Below, piece after piece: positions 61,789 through 64,000 of a DNA stretch of 64,000 nt. Origin of the DNA: Paenibacillus_V sp046244365 (GTDB lineage Bacteria; Bacillota; Bacilli; Paenibacillales; NBRC-103111); NCBI RefSeq assembly GCF_046244365.1, contig NZ_CP176395.1, positions 868,001 to 932,000 of the forward strand, read 5' to 3'. Every line of letters begins with the position of its first letter. Positions within the stretch are counted from its first letter, which is position 1. The notes under the pieces are model-generated. The model ran no database searches. It was not told the origin of the DNA and saw only the letters and a program-made list of their open reading frames with translations. The position numbers and the translations under genes are program-made.

Positions 61789-62489
61789 CTCAGATGCTCC
61801 TCATCATTGTCGTTCGCGACAGCTGTCAGAGACAGGTCGATTATCGCGCGTACGGCCTCCGCCGCATCGTGCGGGCGCTTGGCAGCTATGGCCTCGACGA
61901 GCCTGCGGTGCGTTTCCACATGGCAGCGGGCAGGGGAAAGCCGGTCCAAAGCGCTGCCTATCGTGAGGCGCACCGCATTATTTATATGCCCGTACAGGTC
62001 GCCGAGAACGGAGTTTTGGGCTGCGTCGACGACCGTTTGATGCAGGCGGAAATCCGCCTGCACGTACGCCTCGAGATCGCCGGCCTCGGTAGCTTCGCCG
62101 CAGAGCCGCAAGCATTCCCGCATGGTTTCCAAATGCTCGGGGCTGCGCCGTTCGGCAGCCAGCCGGGCAGCCTCCTGCTCCAGTGCTTGACGAACTTCCA
62201 GCGTTTCTTCCATTCTGGAGCGCTGGAGCCGCCTAGCGATGACGGGACCGAGGCTGCTGGACGCGCATACGTATGTGCCGTCGCCCGGACGCGCTGCCAG
62301 AAGTCCCGCGTGAATCAAGGCGCGCACTGCTTCGCGCACCGTATTCCGGCTGACCCCGAGCTGCTGCACCAGCTCCGGTTCCGCGGGAATTCGCGTTCCG
62401 ACGGGCCATTTGCCAGCTTCTATATGAGCTTCCATTTGGGAAGCGACTTGTTCGACGAGCGTTGTGCGCGATGCTTGTTTTAGTTCCAT
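61785..62489 (-). CDS. GntR-family regulator, FadR subgroup
   Basis: 234 residues: winged helix (RIPAEPELVQQLGVSRNTVREAVRALIHAGLLAARPGDGTYV) followed by a helical FCD domain (ARLAAERRSPEHLETMRECL ... DFRLHQTVVDAAQNS ... CHVETHRRLVEAI) with the D-H-H residues that bind metal and a carboxylate ligand. The ATG at 62489 is preferred over the TTG at 62507, with GGAGG upstream. First gene of the pair with the CynX-type transporter. Confidence 0.93.
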   Translation of the reverse strand: MELKQASRTTLVEQVASQMEAHIEAGKWPVGTRIPAEPELVQQLGVSRNTVREAVRALIHAGLLAARPGDGTYVCASSSLGPVIARRLQRSRMEETLEVRQALEQEAARLAAERRSPEHLETMRECLRLCGEATEAGDLEAYVQADFRLHQTVVDAAQNSVLGDLYGHINNAVRLTIGSALDRLSPARCHVETHRRLVEAIAAKRPHDAAEAVRAIIDLSLTAVANDNDEEHLR

Positions 62490-62664
62490 ACAATCACAAA
62501 CCTCCAAACATAGGATGTTTAAAATGTCTGATGTTTACTGTACGCTTATTCGAGTGAAAAGACAAGTTCGAATTGATTTGAAGACGCACCTACGGCTTCC
62601 GGTGGATCGCCAGCGCAGCCTCTGCACGGGCATACGAACAGAACCGCGAGTATCTTCCTTGCTC

Positions 62665-62785
62665 CCGCTCAGCTCCCTAGCTCCGCCAGCTCCCTTGCTC
62701 CTAGCTCCCGCCAGCTCTCGCCAGCCCCCGCTCAGCTTCGCCGGATTCTACCGGCTCTCGTCAGCCCCGCCAGCTCCCCATGTCT
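62665..62785. other. Low-complexity CAGCTCC-rich stretch
   Basis: Irregular repeats of (C)AGCTCC(C)GCCAGCTC on the plus strand. No coding potential is apparent on either strand. It lies between the GntR gene and the TetR promoter and may be a decayed minisatellite. Confidence 0.6.
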
Positions 62786-62844
62786 AACGCACCATAACCT
62801 TGAACTTGCGAAAAGCTGACGATTGATTTATAATCAGAACGAAA

Positions 62845-62868
62845 TGACCGAAAGTAGTTTTTTGGTCA
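62845..62868 (+). promoter_or_regulatory. Candidate TetR operator before its own gene
   Basis: TGACC (62845-62849) and GGTCA (62864-62868) form a spaced inverted repeat with the same half-sites as the operator downstream of the TetR gene. Autoregulation is likely. Confidence 0.5.
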
Positions 62869-62911
62869 ATCGGTTTCGGGGATAGCTATTTTGCAGGAGG
62901 TGATCTCATTC

Positions 62912-63487
62912 ATGTCGGTAGACCGCAGAAAGCAGATCGTCGATGCGGCGACCAAGTCGTTCGCGCTTTTTGGTTACAAGGCAACCACGATGGAGCAAGT
63001 GGCCAAGATCGCGGGAGTCGGCAAAGGTACGATCTATACGTTTTTCGCACAGAAGGAAGAATTGTTCGACGAAATCATGCATAACTTCATACTGGAAATG
63101 AAGCAGATCGCGGAGAAGACGATCGATCCGCAGAAGCCGCTGTTCGAAAATTTGCATCCGCTGCTTTACGAGCTGCTGGATTTCCGCAGGAAGCATGAGC
63201 TGACGATCCGCCTGTCCCACGAAGTGAAGGAAATGGGGACGCCGAAGGCGCAAGAAGGAATGCGGCAAATTGAGCAGGCGATTCTCGCTTTTGTGCAGAA
63301 GAAGGTGCAGGAGGCGCTGGATAAGGGCGAAATCAAGCCGTGCGATCCGGAAATAACGGCATTCGTCTTGCTGAAGCTGTATGTGGCTTTCGTCCACGAT
63401 TGGGAGAAGTTGAACCCGCCGCTTAGCAATGAGAAGATCGCGGCATTGTTCCAAACGTATATCGTAGAAGGATTGGCTGTGCGCTAG
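62912..63487 (+). CDS. TetR family regulator
   Basis: 191 residues. Helix-turn-helix ATTMEQVAKIAGVGKGTIYTFFAQKEEL; C-terminal helical domain. The ATG at 62912 has AGGAGGTGATC 7 nt upstream; the in-frame TTG at 62891 was rejected. TGACC/GGTCA half-sites occur before it and before the next gene, so it most likely represses itself and the YhgE-like gene, a pairing often seen in Bacillales. Confidence 0.92.
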   Translation: MSVDRRKQIVDAATKSFALFGYKATTMEQVAKIAGVGKGTIYTFFAQKEELFDEIMHNFILEMKQIAEKTIDPQKPLFENLHPLLYELLDFRRKHELTIRLSHEVKEMGTPKAQEGMRQIEQAILAFVQKKVQEALDKGEIKPCDPEITAFVLLKLYVAFVHDWEKLNPPLSNEKIAALFQTYIVEGLAVR

Positions 63488-63509
63488 CAGCCGTTTTTCT
63501 ATTCCTATT

Positions 63510-63534
63510 ATGACCGTATGGTCAAAATGGTCAT
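63510..63534 (+). promoter_or_regulatory. TetR-type operator before the YhgE-like gene
   Basis: TGACC-gtat-GGTCA (63511-63524) is a palindrome, with a third half-site GGTCAT at 63529-63534. Three half-sites 85-110 bp before the start of the membrane-protein gene suggest cooperative repression. Confidence 0.6.
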
Positions 63535-63619
63535 TTAGTGCAAAACAAAGCCATGCAGCGGCTTGACCGAGTGCCCTTAACAAAATAAGCAACGATCTAA
63601 GGATAGGAGAGAGAAGAAA

Positions 63620-64000
63620 ATGAAAAGCTTTAAATATGTGATGGTTGAGCTGCTGGCCGTATTACGAAACTGGAAGGTACTGATTCCGGTCATCGGGGTT
63701 ATCGTGATCCCGCTATTATATAGCTCGATCTTTCTGTGGGCGTTCTGGGACCCCTACGGTAGGCTAAACACGCTGCCGGTAGCCGTTGTCAACGAAGATA
63801 AAGGCGCGGCCTTCGACGGCAAGGACATGAAGCTGGGCGACGATTTTGTCGATAAGCTTAAGGAATCCAAGACGTTCGATTGGAAGTTCGTTTCGAAAGA
63901 GGAAGCTTTGCAAGGCTTGAAAGACAATAAGTATTATTTGGCTTTTGAAATACCCGGCAACTTCTCGGCCAAAGCGACGAACGTGCTTGACGAGCATCCG
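63620..64000 (+). CDS. YhgE/Pip-family membrane protein, 5' part only
   Basis: 127 residues are visible before the window ends. A membrane segment at about 19-42 (VLIPVIGVIVIPLLYSSIFLWAFWDPYG) is followed by LPVAVVNEDKGA and an external domain, the start of the YhgE/Pip (phage infection protein/ESX-like) family, which has ABC-2-like membrane topology. AGGAGAGAG lies upstream. Regulated by the adjacent TetR in all likelihood. Confidence 0.9.
   Translation, partial: MKSFKYVMVELLAVLRNWKVLIPVIGVIVIPLLYSSIFLWAFWDPYGRLNTLPVAVVNEDKGAAFDGKDMKLGDDFVDKLKESKTFDWKFVSKEEALQGLKDNKYYLAFEIPGNFSAKATNVLDEHP

Overview
The window looks like the chromosome of a GC-rich Gram-positive spore-former of the Paenibacillaceae (Paenibacillus/Cohnella type). 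The evidence is the strong AGGAGG-type ribosome binding sites, several YesM/YesN-type two-component pairs next to MalFG-type sugar ABC transporters, a GH44/CBM3 cellulase, putative Spo0A boxes, and a paeninodin-like set of RiPP genes. No rRNA, tRNA or CRISPR array was recognised. All assignments come from reading the sequence; no database was searched.

Layout. 0-7.1 kb: hxlA with the start of hxlB (ribulose monophosphate formaldehyde fixation), a small ORF, a secreted multidomain GH44 glucanase and two hypothetical genes. 7.3-11 kb: a four-gene nitric-oxide signalling operon (HD-GYP response regulator, H-NOX sensor, hybrid histidine kinase, single-domain receiver). 11.5-15 kb: a YesM/YesN-type pair. 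15.1-17.9 kb: a repeat-rich island with an IS110-family transposase, a strongly folded non-coding segment 3' of it, and tandem arrays. 17.8-23.6 kb: an MFS transporter, then an ABC sugar importer with an N-acetylneuraminate lyase-like aldolase. 23.7-29.3 kb: a six-copy tandem array fused to the 3' end of a nuclease-like gene, GrpB and MmcQ/YjbR proteins, and a 667-residue putative injection-system effector with a YbjN-like partner. 29.4-34.4 kb: a six-gene overlapping operon of SAM methyltransferase, PAP2, DedA, OmpR-type regulator, histidine kinase and S-adenosylhomocysteinase. 34.7-40.2 kb: pepA and a compact RiPP cluster (39-residue poly-glycine precursor, HprK-like kinase, PqqD-like protein, ER-type S26 peptidase, ABC exporter) with no visible cyclase. 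40.8-44.1 kb: membrane protein/TetR pair, CutC, asparaginase. 44.2-55.8 kb: a polysaccharide-use locus (YesM/YesN pair, ABC importer, sulfatase, GHL6-like glycosidase). 56-64 kb: zinc CDF exporter, hypothetical membrane protein, a DinB-like gene broken by a MITE, a soluble chemoreceptor-like protein, CynX-type MFS with GntR regulator, and TetR with the start of a YhgE-like gene.

The non-coding DNA is unusually structured. A 183-bp MITE (TA target duplication) occurs three times and interrupts a gene once. Short palindromes built on TTCACTA/TAGTGAA occur in several intergenic clusters. Sequence-unrelated 70-107-bp tandem arrays lie at the 3' ends of at least three genes, and two of them include the last codons of the gene. 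The most novel candidates are the cyclase-less poly-glycine RiPP cluster, the candidate guide RNA of the IS110-family element, the effector/chaperone pair and the methyltransferase-SAH hydrolase lipid operon.
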